Source: Paenibacillus sp. PvR098 (GTDB taxonomy: Bacteria; Bacillota; Bacilli; Paenibacillales; NBRC-103111). Taken from it: a DNA stretch of 64,000 nucleotides. Below the pieces are notes generated by a model. The model saw only the letters and a program-made list of their open reading frames with translations, was not told the origin of the DNA and searched no databases. The position numbers and the translations under genes were made by a program. Positions within the stretch are counted from its first letter, which is position 1. Every line of letters begins with the position of its first letter. The stretch lies in contig NZ_JAFIBU010000001.1 of the NCBI RefSeq assembly GCF_017833255.1, forward strand, positions 3,962,501-4,026,500. Reading direction: 5' to 3'. Below, piece by piece: positions 1-7,775 of this stretch.

Positions 1-51
1 GGTATCTTACAACCAAGATTACTAGAAGTATAAAGAATCGGGGTAGACAAC

Positions 52-612
52 ATGAATAATAAAATTATTGTCGGAATTACGGGCGGCTCCGGAGCAATTT
101 ATGGCATTAGAATGTTGGAAGCCTTGAAGGAGTTGGGAGCCGAAACGCATCTCATCATCAGCGAATGGGGAGAAAAAACGATCCAGATGGAGACGTCCTA
201 TTCTCTCCAGCAAGTGAAGGAAATGGCCGACGTTTACCACAGCATTAAAAACCAAGCCGCTTCGATTTCTTCAGGGTCATTTCGCGTTGATGGCATGATT
301 ATCGCTCCCTGCAGCATGAAGACATTGGCCGGGATCGCCTCCGGCCTTGCTTCCGATCTCATTTCCCGTTCGGCGGATGTCATGCTTAAAGAAAGAAAAA
401 AGCTCATTCTCTTAACTAGAGAATCGCCGTTAAATTTGATTCATATCCGAAATATGGAAACCGCGATATTGGCAGGAGCTATGATATTTCCGCCAATGCC
501 CGCATTTTATAATAAGCCGCAAACTTTAGACGATATCGTCAATCATACCGTCGGGCGTGTACTTGACCAATTTGGCTACGATCCGGAATGGGTCAAAAGA
601 TGGGGTAAGTAA
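52..612 (+). CDS. ubiX: UbiX/Pad1-type flavin prenyltransferase
   Basis: This 186-residue protein matches the flavin prenyltransferases that attach dimethylallyl phosphate to FMN, making the prenyl-FMN cofactor of UbiD decarboxylases. Visible family marks are the N-terminal nucleotide-fold loop GITGGSGAIYGIRMLEAL, the SEWGEKTIQMET segment, the central NQAASISSGSFRVDGMIIAPCSMKTLA motif, and the PPMPAFY segment near the end. Length is normal for the family. It is followed 27 bases later by a DUF2848 gene on the same strand, so the two probably share a transcript that begins outside the window. By eye it is roughly 60% identical to a second UbiX at 43916. No UbiD lies next to it inside the window; a partner may lie upstream. 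The start has only a weak GGGGT ribosome site. Confidence 0.93.
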   Translation: MNNKIIVGITGGSGAIYGIRMLEALKELGAETHLIISEWGEKTIQMETSYSLQQVKEMADVYHSIKNQAASISSGSFRVDGMIIAPCSMKTLAGIASGLASDLISRSADVMLKERKKLILLTRESPLNLIHIRNMETAILAGAMIFPPMPAFYNKPQTLDDIVNHTVGRVLDQFGYDPEWVKRWGK

Positions 613-639
613 ACACAAACTGGGAGGATAAAGGTAGAT

Positions 640-1311
640 ATGGAATTTCAGTGCGGGAGAACTCCGTTGAACTGGGCACCACAAAGACTTGTCATCGCAG
701 GATATACAAATAAAGATCAGGAAGCGGTCAAACACCATATCGAAGAATTAAAAGAGCTGGGGGTGCCGGCTCCCCGGACGGTTCCCATGATGTATGATCT
801 TTCGCCGGAATTACTAAGTAACTCTGACTGTATTAGCGTTGTTGGCAATGACAGCAGTGGCGAGGCTGAGGTTGTTCTATTGGATATCGATGGTACTTGG
901 TATATCGGTTTGGGCAGTGATCATACGGATCGGGTGCTTGAGACCGTATCGATTCAAAAGTCAAAGCAGGTTTGCGCGAAAATGATTACCCGAGAGCTAT
1001 GGACATTGGAATCGATTGCGGAGCACTGGGACGAGATTGAACTTAATAGTTGGGTTCAGGTTGACGGGGAAGAGGTATTATACCAGTCCGGAGCGTTAAG
1101 CGCATTTTTGAACCCGATGCAGCTGCTTGAAATTGTTAAACAACGCGGGTATGACAGTCCCGGCATTGCACTTTACTGCGGCACATTGCCTTTGAAGAGG
1201 GAATTTCACTTCGGAGGTATGTTCAAAGCGGAACTGCACGATAAGAAAAACAATAAAACACTTACCTTAAGCTATGAAACTAGAGTCTTAAAGGATTCAG
1301 AGATGGACTAA
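640..1311 (+). CDS. DUF2848 family protein
   Basis: This 223-residue protein has the features I associate with DUF2848: a segment SDHTDRVLETVSIQKSKQVC, a middle VQVDGEEVLYQSG stretch, and a C-terminal ALYCGTLPLK followed by FKAELHD. The C-terminal GTLPLK region faintly recalls fumarylacetoacetate-hydrolase-fold enzymes, but I would not assign a reaction. It has no signal peptide or membrane segment, so it is presumably cytoplasmic. A GGGAGG ribosome site precedes the start. Its position right behind a flavin prenyltransferase suggests a role in the same carboxylic acid pathway; that is inference from context only. A Rho-independent terminator follows, so this is the last gene of its transcript. 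Confidence 0.75.
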   Translation: MEFQCGRTPLNWAPQRLVIAGYTNKDQEAVKHHIEELKELGVPAPRTVPMMYDLSPELLSNSDCISVVGNDSSGEAEVVLLDIDGTWYIGLGSDHTDRVLETVSIQKSKQVCAKMITRELWTLESIAEHWDEIELNSWVQVDGEEVLYQSGALSAFLNPMQLLEIVKQRGYDSPGIALYCGTLPLKREFHFGGMFKAELHDKKNNKTLTLSYETRVLKDSEMD

Positions 1312-1354
1312 CTTATGTAACCGGATACGCCCTTTTGTTGGCTATTATGGAGCA

Positions 1355-1388
1355 ATCCCTTCTAGTCACTAAGGGGTGTTTTTGTTTT
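1355..1388 (+). terminator. Rho-independent terminator after the ubiX-DUF2848 pair
   Basis: Stem ATCCCTT at 1355-1361 pairs with AAGGGGT at 1371-1377, followed by GTTTTTGTTTTT. It separates the UbiX transcript from the glutathione peroxidase gene. Confidence 0.7.
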
Positions 1389-1413
1389 TCGACAAGATCT
1401 TTCTATGTCTCTA

Positions 1414-1441
1414 TTGTAATTTATAATTATTTCAATATAAT
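1414..1441 (+). promoter_or_regulatory. Promoter with PerR/Fur-like box for glutathione peroxidase
   Basis: TTGTAA (1414-1419) and TATAAT (1436-1441) are 16 bases apart. The spacer holds TTATAATTATTTCAA (1421-1435), which matches the Bacillus Per-box consensus TTATAATnATTATAA at all but two defined positions. A repressor bound there would block RNA polymerase directly. The downstream gene is a peroxidase, which fits peroxide control. Confidence 0.6.
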
Positions 1442-1475
1442 AATAGTTATTAGAATGACATCGAGGTGCTGCTGT

Positions 1476-2027
1476 ATGACGATATATGATTTTGAGGTTG
1501 AAAAAACAAATGGGGACAAAGTATCTTTGTCAAATTATAAAGGAAAAGTGCTTTTAATCGTAAATACAGCAAGTAAATGTAAATTCACGCCGCAATTTGA
1601 TGATTTGCAAAAGCTTTATGAGCAGTATCGTGAATATGGATTTGAAATTCTCGGCTTTCCTTGTAATCAATTTGGCGAGCAGGAGCCTGGAAGCAATGAA
1701 GAAGCCGCTTCCTATTGCCAGATTAATTATGGCGTGAAATTTCCGGTGTTCTCCAAAATTGAAGTAAACGGAAGTCAGGCGAGCCCGCTGTTCGAGTATT
1801 TAAAAAAGGAAGCTCCCTTTCAAGGGTTTGATGAATCGAATATCAATGCAAAGCTGCTCAAAATGATGATTAGTGAAAAGAATCCGGAGTGGTTAGTCGG
1901 CGATTCGATTAAATGGAACTTTACGAAGTTTCTAGTGAACCAGGAAGGAGAAGTTTTGCGAAGATACGAGCCTTCAGAAGAGCCGGCTGATATTACTAAC
2001 GATATAGCAAGGTTGGTTCAAGCATAA
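1476..2027 (+). CDS. Glutathione peroxidase family protein (thiol peroxidase)
   Basis: A 183-residue peroxidase of the GPx family, which in Firmicutes usually takes electrons from thioredoxin or bacillithiol rather than glutathione. The active-site segment NTASKCKFTPQF has the peroxidatic cysteine; the second family motif FPCNQFGEQEPG and the C-terminal KWNFTKFLVNQEGEV with the catalytic Trp-Asn are also present. The reading frame is open further upstream, but the ATG at 1476 is chosen because GAGGTG precedes it at proper spacing and the conserved family sequence begins here; upstream codons overlap the promoter. A PerR-like box in that promoter suggests induction by peroxide. It is transcribed alone, with a terminator behind it. 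Confidence 0.92.
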   Translation: MTIYDFEVEKTNGDKVSLSNYKGKVLLIVNTASKCKFTPQFDDLQKLYEQYREYGFEILGFPCNQFGEQEPGSNEEAASYCQINYGVKFPVFSKIEVNGSQASPLFEYLKKEAPFQGFDESNINAKLLKMMISEKNPEWLVGDSIKWNFTKFLVNQEGEVLRRYEPSEEPADITNDIARLVQA

Positions 2028-2078
2028 ATGGCCCCCGGTTGACTGCAAAAGTGTTAGAAAGTCATTATCATTTCAGCG

Positions 2079-2115
2079 GAAAGTCTACCACAATTCCAAG
2101 GCAGGCTTTCTTTTT
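2079..2115 (+). terminator. Terminator after glutathione peroxidase gene; rest of the gap
   Basis: GAAAGTCT (2079-2086) pairs with AGGCTTTC (2103-2110) through one G-T wobble and runs into TTTTTC. The remaining bases to 2341 contain a TTGACA at 2246-2251 with no convincing -10 at normal spacing, and otherwise AT-rich sequence. Confidence 0.6.
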
Positions 2116-2341
2116 CATCACATCCATTATAGCGAAACAATAACTCGACGAATTTCCCGGGAAATGGACATCCTTCCATAGACTTTCACTTCATTGTCGA
2201 AAAATCGCAACTTTATGCGCATAAATAGAGAAAATTCGAAAGTTGTTGACAATTTGTAAAACTATTTTAAGCTTATTTTAATAATCGTAATTTATCCTAT
2301 CAATATATAAGTAAAATTGATATGTAGGGACGGTGTTAGGG

Positions 2342-2569
2342 ATGAAAGTGTTCGTCACTATTCAAAACAAAGAGATCCCCGTTTTCGCCGACAGCTTGAA
2401 TAAAAAAACATTAAAACTTTTGAAGACGGCGTTGGACAATAAGGTGGAGACAGGAAGACATGCTTTGAAGAAATGCCTTCAAACGTTAATTAGCATTGAA
2501 GTAGTGGGATGCGAAGCCATCCTTCATTCGCTGAACGAAAGGGATTCGTTGGCTCTCTCGCTTTATTAA
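2342..2569 (+). CDS. Small hypothetical protein, 75 residues
   Basis: A short basic protein with no family I recognise. It begins MKVFVTIQNKEIPVFADSLN and contains a helical middle rich in Lys and Leu (KKTLKLLKTALDNK) followed by two cysteines. There is no signal peptide or membrane segment. The ATG at 2342 is preferred because the GTAGGGA ribosome site lies about 11 bases upstream; a GTG three codons earlier is too close to that site. It stands alone between a terminator and a decayed AraC gene on the opposite strand. Confidence 0.5.
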   Translation: MKVFVTIQNKEIPVFADSLNKKTLKLLKTALDNKVETGRHALKKCLQTLISIEVVGCEAILHSLNERDSLALSLY

Positions 2570-3118
2570 CATAAGATCATAGTCATGTAAAAGGTCCTTC
2601 GCTTTGTGCGGAGGACCTTTTTTGGCGAAATTTTCTCTGCAGGAGCCCGCCGCGACGTTCTTTCTTGTCCGCTGCCGCTGCGATAAACCCCAGAGGATAC
2701 ACCGTAATGCTCCTTAAATACTCTATGGAAGTAAGAATACCCTCCAAAGCCGCAGCTCTCGGCAATCTGCTCTAAAGTTATCGACGTGTACTTCATCCGT
2801 TCCATGGCGGCGGATAAGCGGATTTCAAGGGCATACTCCATGATTGTCTTACCAAACCTTGAACAAGTGAACGGCTCTAGATACGCTTAAGCCTGCGTAC
2901 CGGGCCACTTCCTCCACTTTGAACGTTATGGTCGCGTTCTCCTCAACAAACCGTTTCATTCGAAAAGCAATGAAGGAGCGACCGTATGCCGGAACATTTT
3001 CCTTTACAGCTCTTTCAAGATATAAGCACAAGGCCCTCAGCAAGTAGCCGGACAGCTCGTTGGTATCGCCAGGGGGGTGGCTCCGCTGTTCAACAATGAT
3101 CTGCCGCCATAAGCCCAA
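2566..3118 (-). pseudogene. AraC-family regulator, truncated and frameshifted
   Basis: Two overlapping frames together encode the C-terminal DNA-binding region of an AraC-type activator. The upstream piece ends in the first helix-turn-helix (VEEVARYAGLSVSRAVHLFK) and hits a stop near 2849. The reading continues one base out of frame as FGKTIMEYALEIRL, then the second helix-turn-helix (ITLEQIAESCGFGGYSYFHRVFKEHYG). A single-base indel near 2848 therefore breaks the gene. The N-terminal ligand-binding half is missing: upstream sequence at 3121-3453 belongs to a different decayed gene on the other strand. Such regulators often sit beside sugar-metabolism oxidoreductases, which fits the neighbouring Gfo/Idh/MocA remnant. 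Confidence 0.75.
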
Positions 3119-3150
3119 GAGATGCTCGTCAAGGCCGATGCGGGCTTTCT

Positions 3151-3453
3151 GTGATTTGCCGGAACGGCTCCATCATTCATCTACCTGTGGTGCGAGAACG
3201 GTGTGATCAAAATCGGCACGCATCCGGAGGATCAGGTCATATCGAGCTGCGAGACGGTTCGGTAGAGCGTTATAAAGTTGGAGCTATCGCAACCAATGAG
3301 AAGCAGACGAGCAGCGGAGTAATTGATGCTTTTGTACAGTCCATTATGACGAACACCCCTCCGAGCATTTCCGGAGAGGAAGGCATGCGTTCGTTAAACG
3401 TGATCCTGGCTGCCTTCGAAGCGCAGGTTAGTGGTAAAGTAGTGTCTCTATAA
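3151..3453 (+). pseudogene. Gfo/Idh/MocA oxidoreductase, C-terminal remnant
   Basis: Only the last part of an NAD(P)-dependent sugar-type dehydrogenase is recognisable: IELRDGSVERYK, then SGVIDAFVQSIMTNTPPSISGEEGMRSLNVILAAFEA, typical of the C-terminal domain of this family. The Rossmann fold with GxGxxG and the catalytic EKP motif are absent, and the first 30 or so residues of the open frame look unrelated to the family. With the adjoining broken AraC gene it appears to be debris of a deleted carbohydrate locus. A hairpin terminator follows. Confidence 0.65.
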
Positions 3454-3463
3454 AGAACCCAAA

Positions 3464-3497
3464 GGCAGCTTTCCGACTTCGGAGGCTGCCATTATTT
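3464..3497 (+). terminator. Terminator hairpin after oxidoreductase remnant
   Basis: GGCAGCTTTCCG and CGGAGGCTGCC (3464-3490) form a strong stem around an ACTT loop, followed by ATTATTTT. Confidence 0.65.
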
Positions 3498-3578
3498 TAG
3501 GACTATGGTTTCTAGTTATGGGTTAGCGGGTAATTGATTACATATTATCTAATCCTAACCCGAATGAGGTGAAGCCCT

Positions 3579-4010
3579 ATGCCGTATTCGCATATTTTGG
3601 TCGCTTTTGACGGATCCAAAGAAGCGGACAAAGCGTTGGCTTCGGCGATGCAATTGATTAATGTTATGCCGGGCGCGAAGCTTGAGGTCATTCACGTGTT
3701 TAATATGCCGGTCATTATTTTTGGCGAAGCCATGATTACCCCACCGGCGGATTCAAGCCGAATTGAGTATGAGCATGCCGAATTGATCGTAGAGAAAGCG
3801 AAGCAGACGCTTTCCGGATTAGTCCGCGGGGAAGTCTTTATGAAGCAAGGAGAACCGTCCAAAACCATCGTAAGCTATGCCCAGGAAAGCAACTGTGATT
3901 TAATCGTGATCGGAAGCAGGGGACTAAGCGCAATCGGAGAATTCATGCTGGGCAGCGTAAGCCACTATGTATTGAAGCATGCCAAGATTCCGGTACTTGT
4001 AGTAAAGTGA
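3579..4010 (+). CDS. Universal stress protein, UspA family
   Basis: A single-domain 143-residue universal stress protein, the usual length. It begins with the beta strand HILVAFDGSKEADKALASAM and ends with the nucleotide-binding loop GSRGLSAIGEFMLGSVSHYVLKHAKIPVLVV. The G-(2)-G-(9)-G-(S/T) pattern of ATP-binding members is present, so it probably binds ATP. The protein is cytoplasmic. It stands alone between two terminators; an AATGAGGTGAAG ribosome site precedes the ATG. Its exact role is unknown, as for most members. Confidence 0.93.
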   Translation: MPYSHILVAFDGSKEADKALASAMQLINVMPGAKLEVIHVFNMPVIIFGEAMITPPADSSRIEYEHAELIVEKAKQTLSGLVRGEVFMKQGEPSKTIVSYAQESNCDLIVIGSRGLSAIGEFMLGSVSHYVLKHAKIPVLVVK

Positions 4011-4030
4011 CAGAAGCCTCCAGACTATAG

Positions 4031-4064
4031 AGGACGGGATTCCGCATACGGGTCCTGTCCTTTC
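4031..4064 (+). terminator. Terminator after universal stress protein gene
   Basis: AGGACGGGAT (4031-4040) pairs imperfectly with GGTCCTGTCCT (4051-4061), followed by TTCATTTTA. Confidence 0.5.
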
Positions 4065-4192
4065 ATTTTATTGAAGGTTTTTTTACCTGAAATTAGTTTT
4101 TTTTATATTTGAATAGAAGGATAAAGTGCACCGGACATAGAATGTTATCATTATTCATAACCAGTAGTTGGAAAAGATGCAGGAGGCTTGGA

Positions 4193-6070
4193 ATGGCTAA
4201 CGACAATCTTATTAATCACCCCTTGTTTCTCCTAAGCTTCCATCATTCGCCGACAGGCATGGCTCTTGTGGCTTCTTCAGGCCGTTGTCTGGCAGCCAAT
4301 AAGGCTTTATATGGGCTTTTAGGTTATTCAGAACCGGAATTAACCGGACGGATGATGGTTGACTTATGCCACCCTGACAGCTTGGATCATATGAGTGATT
4401 TTTGGAATAGCCTGCATTTGCTCTCAGATGAAAGCGCTATCCATCGAGCTGAATTAAACTGGCTTCACCGCGAAGGATATCATGTACCGTTAAGTATAAC
4501 GGCTTCCAAATACATAGGGGAACAAAATAGTTCGGAAGCCTATTACATTTTATATTTGAACAGGTTCGAGGTTAATCATTCGCTGCAGAGTGAGCGGGGG
4601 GACTTCTCCAGAGAACACGGCAATAGCCTGAACAGCTTGAAGCAAGATCGGGGATGCCAGCAGCTTTATGAACTGATCGCGGTTAATTCGCAAGATATTA
4701 TTACGTATTGCGATTTGGATGGCGTAATCCTTTATACCTCTCCGGCGGTGTACCACCAATTGGGGTACCAGGCGGAGGAGCTGGTCGGGAAAAGTTCTTG
4801 TGATTTGATTCATCCAGAGGATCTGCTGCAAATACAAAGCGCATACGATAATGAGGATTCGGATGAAAAAATACATATTTGTCGGGCCTTGCATAAACAA
4901 GGTCACTATATTTGGATGGAAAGCTCCGTCAAACTGGTAAGAGACCCAAATGGCCAGGTAAGTAACATATTGACGGTGGGGCGCGATATCTCGACCAGAA
5001 AACAGTCGGAGGAGGCGCTTCTAAAGAGCGAGGAAAAATACCGGATGCTCATTGAAGAAATGCCGGAAGCGCTCCTCATTCAGCAGGACGGCAAATGGGT
5101 CTGTGTGAATGAAATGGCTGTGAAGCTTCTGGGCGCCGCGGATCGAAGCGACCTGCTGTATAAACCGATCAACGATTTTATCGATCCCGACGTTCTTGAA
5201 GCAGCCTACAACCTGAGCGATACCATTAGAAATGGTGCATTTGTTCCGACATTCAAAGGAAAGTTTATGAAGGTGCAGGGAGAGTCTGTCGAGGTGGAGT
5301 TCTCGGCCGTTCCCACCTGGTATGAGAATCAATTTGCTGTCCGAATCATAGCAAAAGATATAAGTGAAGCCCGCAAGGCGCAGGAGCTTCTGCAAAATTC
5401 GGAGAAGCTGTCGCTCGTCGGACAGCTGGCCGCGGGAATTGCCCATGAAATCCGCAATCCGCTGACTGCGGTCAAAGGCTTTATCCAGCTTTTGAAATCG
5501 GGGGTGGCAGACAAGCAGCTATATTATGACATCATCTCATCGGAAATCAGCCGGATCGAACAAATCCTGGGCGAAATGTTGATGCTGGCCAAGCCGAAGG
5601 CGGTTCAATTCATGCCGGTGGACATTCACCGTTTGCTGGCGCACGTCACGACCTTGATCGAATCCCAGGCGGTGATGAACAGTATCGAAATCGATAAAGA
5701 ATGCGAACAGGGCCTTCCATTCATCGATGGTGATGAGAATCAACTCAAGCAGGTGTTCATTAATCTGATGAAAAATGCGATTGAAGCGATGCCGAGTGGC
5801 GGTAAGCTTACGGTTCGGGCGAACAAGAAGGGCGAGAACCGGATCGTCGTCCGGGTCATCGATCAAGGCACCGGCATACCTGCCGATCAGTTGGAGCGGA
5901 TCGGTCATCCGTTCTTTACGACCAAGGAACACGGAACAGGGCTTGGGATGATGGTCAGCTTCCAAATCATTGAAAGCCACGGCGGCCAGGTATCCATCTC
6001 AAGCGAGATAGGGCAAGGGACCACGATCGAAATTGTTTTGCCGGTATCGGTCAACGGCGGTAAGCCATAG
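4193..6070 (+). CDS. Three-PAS sensor histidine kinase, sporulation-kinase type
   Basis: A 625-residue soluble histidine kinase without membrane segments. Three PAS domains occupy about residues 15-125, 156-271 (followed by the PAC-like ILTVGRDIST) and 281-396. The dimerisation/phosphoacceptor domain follows with GIAHEIRNPLTAVKGFIQL; the phosphorylated residue is His418. The ATPase domain has an N box (QVFINLMKNAIEAM), G1 (DQGTGIP), F box (PFFTTKEHGTGLG) and a final GQGTTIEIVLP. This layout is that of KinA/KinE-type kinases that feed phosphate into the Spo0F-Spo0A relay; no response regulator lies beside it, consistent with an orphan phosphorelay kinase. The ATG at 4193 is chosen because AGGAGG lies seven bases before it; the frame is open about 28 codons further upstream. 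Confidence 0.92.
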   Translation: MANDNLINHPLFLLSFHHSPTGMALVASSGRCLAANKALYGLLGYSEPELTGRMMVDLCHPDSLDHMSDFWNSLHLLSDESAIHRAELNWLHREGYHVPLSITASKYIGEQNSSEAYYILYLNRFEVNHSLQSERGDFSREHGNSLNSLKQDRGCQQLYELIAVNSQDIITYCDLDGVILYTSPAVYHQLGYQAEELVGKSSCDLIHPEDLLQIQSAYDNEDSDEKIHICRALHKQGHYIWMESSVKLVRDPNGQVSNILTVGRDISTRKQSEEALLKSEEKYRMLIEEMPEALLIQQDGKWVCVNEMAVKLLGAADRSDLLYKPINDFIDPDVLEAAYNLSDTIRNGAFVPTFKGKFMKVQGESVEVEFSAVPTWYENQFAVRIIAKDISEARKAQELLQNSEKLSLVGQLAAGIAHEIRNPLTAVKGFIQLLKSGVADKQLYYDIISSEISRIEQILGEMLMLAKPKAVQFMPVDIHRLLAHVTTLIESQAVMNSIEIDKECEQGLPFIDGDENQLKQVFINLMKNAIEAMPSGGKLTVRANKKGENRIVVRVIDQGTGIPADQLERIGHPFFTTKEHGTGLGMMVSFQIIESHGGQVSISSEIGQGTTIEIVLPVSVNGGKP

Positions 6071-6084
6071 GCTAGGAAATATGA

Positions 6085-6117
6085 AGAGCGGATCGGGTTT
6101 CCCCGATCCGCTCTTTA
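6085..6117. terminator. Bidirectional terminator between kinase and nucleotidyltransferase
   Basis: A perfect 13-bp stem AGAGCGGATCGGG / CCCGATCCGCTCT (6085-6114) with a short loop separates two convergent genes. It ends in TTTATAT on one side. Confidence 0.85.
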
Positions 6118-6843
6118 TATTTCCTCTATCATCTCAAACTCCCCTTCGGCGTAGCCTTCCGTCAAGATCCCCCCGTAAGGCTCCAGAAGTGAAAGAGAAT
6201 AAACGGCAAGGGGCTCCTTGCGATCCAGCTTATAGTAAGCGTTGAGCGCTTCAAGCAACTCCTTGCTTAATCCGGGGTTAAACCGCTCTAGGCCGCGGTA
6301 CATCCATTTTCCGTCGCCGAGCCACTGTCCTCCGGTGCGCAGCGCGAAGGCGGCAAGGCCTTCGGCCAGCTTGGCTGCAATAAATATGCCTTCGCCGCGA
6401 TGGTCTGTGCCTAGCAAATCGTGCAGGGCTTCACCAATTTCGTACCGCGCCCGGTCCAGCTCCTGACGCGTCCAAGCGGGAGGACCTGCTATTAAGTCCC
6501 GCCTAGCCTCATCAGCCAAGCCGCAAACGGCTTCGTGTCCGCGAAGCACTATGCCTTCCGCGCACATTCGGAGCAGAGATGGAATGGCGCTTTCAATGGC
6601 TTGATCAAAGAAATAACGGTACGTCTCTCCCGTAAGTACGAACGCCTCGATGACCCAACCGAATGCTTTGTACGTCCTGCGAAAGGGGCCTGGACCGGAT
6701 TCGTCAATAATGACGATATCCAGGTCCGAAGTGTCGGTCGATCCGCCTTGTACGACACTTCCGGCCAGAATGGCTGCTTCGCAAGCCGGAAAATGCAATG
6801 CTATAAACCGCTCTGCGGCTTCCATATAAGATGTTTTCATCAT
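6115..6843 (-). CDS. Nucleotidyltransferase-domain protein
   Basis: A 242-residue protein with an N-terminal polymerase-beta-like nucleotidyltransferase motif: ILAGSVVQGGSTDTSDLDIVII, i.e. GS followed by the metal-binding D-x-D. The remaining two thirds is a helical domain (RARYEIGEALHDLLG, IFIAAKLAEGLAAFALRTGG) of the kind seen in kanamycin-nucleotidyltransferase-like and HEPN-associated proteins. The substrate cannot be told from sequence; aminoglycoside or tRNA-related roles would both fit the fold. It is followed convergently by the kinase, and a methyltransferase gene lies upstream on the same strand 30 bases away, so the two may be co-transcribed. Confidence 0.8.
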   Translation of the reverse strand: MMKTSYMEAAERFIALHFPACEAAILAGSVVQGGSTDTSDLDIVIIDESGPGPFRRTYKAFGWVIEAFVLTGETYRYFFDQAIESAIPSLLRMCAEGIVLRGHEAVCGLADEARRDLIAGPPAWTRQELDRARYEIGEALHDLLGTDHRGEGIFIAAKLAEGLAAFALRTGGQWLGDGKWMYRGLERFNPGLSKELLEALNAYYKLDRKEPLAVYSLSLLEPYGGILTEGYAEGEFEMIEEI

Positions 6844-6873
6844 GGTCCCGCCTGACTGATAAATTTCAATCCC

Positions 6874-7695
6874 TTAGCATGATTTGCTTGCGATAAACAG
6901 CGCGTAGCTGATATAGTCCCGATTGTTCAAGATCAACTCATCATGCTCCAGAGAGGTGCGCCAAATGGAAGCGTCGAAGATGGCTTGCTGATCAATGATT
7001 TGATGAAGGTCCGGATGGATTGACTGGTCTTCGGTCAGATGCTCTTGGAATGCTGATCGGTCTTGCACCTCCGATTTTTTAAAACGAGCTTCAAGCAAAT
7101 CCATCCATGCCTCTTCCGTAAGCAGTCCGCCGAAACTGAAAAATGTGGTCAGCTTCATGTAAATATCGGCTGGTATATTCCCGGATACGATGACTTCGCG
7201 GTCATAAAGCACGCCGCCGGGTTTCAGTACGCGATGGTATTCTTTTATCGCTGCGGGAATATCAGCAAAATTCGTTACGGATTCTGCAAGGACAATATCA
7301 AAGGTGTCATCGTCAAAGGGAAGAGCTGTGATGCTGCCCTCCGCAAACTCAAGCTGCAGTCCTTCGTTCGCGGCGCGGATCCTTGCCTTGGCCAGCATTT
7401 CGGGCCGAATGTCCAGCCCTGTGACGGAATGTCCCTGCTTAGCCAAGTGACAGGATGTTCTGCCGGTGCCGCAGCCGACTTCGAGCACCCGGCTTCCTGG
7501 AGGAAGCGGGTACCGGCGAAGCTGTTCCAATGTGGCTGTGAATCCGCCCGGGTGTGCGCTTCCAGCACCCAAGCGGGTTAACATATCCAAATACTGCACC
7601 CGTTCATCACCTACCCATCTAAGATATGGTTTTATTTTATGAAAAAAAGGGAAAAGGGATATGGATAGATGTCCCCCCTGCCTCCACTTTTTCAT
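6874..7695 (-). CDS. Class I SAM-dependent methyltransferase
   Basis: A 273-residue methyltransferase with the usual Rossmann motifs: motif I VLEVGCGTGRTSCHLAKQG, an acidic SAM-ribose residue in VTGLDIRPEMLAKA, motif II-III ITALPFDDDTFDIVLAESV and post-motif YHRVLKPGGVLYDRE. The long C-terminal part (SFGGLLTEEAWMDLL to HDELILNNRDYISYALFIASKS) resembles Firmicute methyltransferases of unknown substrate. The first 25 residues are not conserved family sequence, and no good ribosome site precedes the chosen ATG, so translation may begin a little downstream. It is the first gene of a leftward pair with the nucleotidyltransferase. Confidence 0.85.
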   Translation of the reverse strand: MKKWRQGGHLSISLFPFFHKIKPYLRWVGDERVQYLDMLTRLGAGSAHPGGFTATLEQLRRYPLPPGSRVLEVGCGTGRTSCHLAKQGHSVTGLDIRPEMLAKARIRAANEGLQLEFAEGSITALPFDDDTFDIVLAESVTNFADIPAAIKEYHRVLKPGGVLYDREVIVSGNIPADIYMKLTTFFSFGGLLTEEAWMDLLEARFKKSEVQDRSAFQEHLTEDQSIHPDLHQIIDQQAIFDASIWRTSLEHDELILNNRDYISYALFIASKSC

Positions 7696-7775
7696 CGGTT
7701 GTACAGGAATATTAGGGATAAAAGCGGAAAATGCTAAAGCTTGTATTTTCTGATAAAAGGAACGGAGGAGCAGCT

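Noticed and set aside
4550-5980. Several long open frames opposite the histidine kinase gene
   Set aside because: They carry no recognisable motif, have no ribosome sites and lie entirely within a well-formed coding gene.
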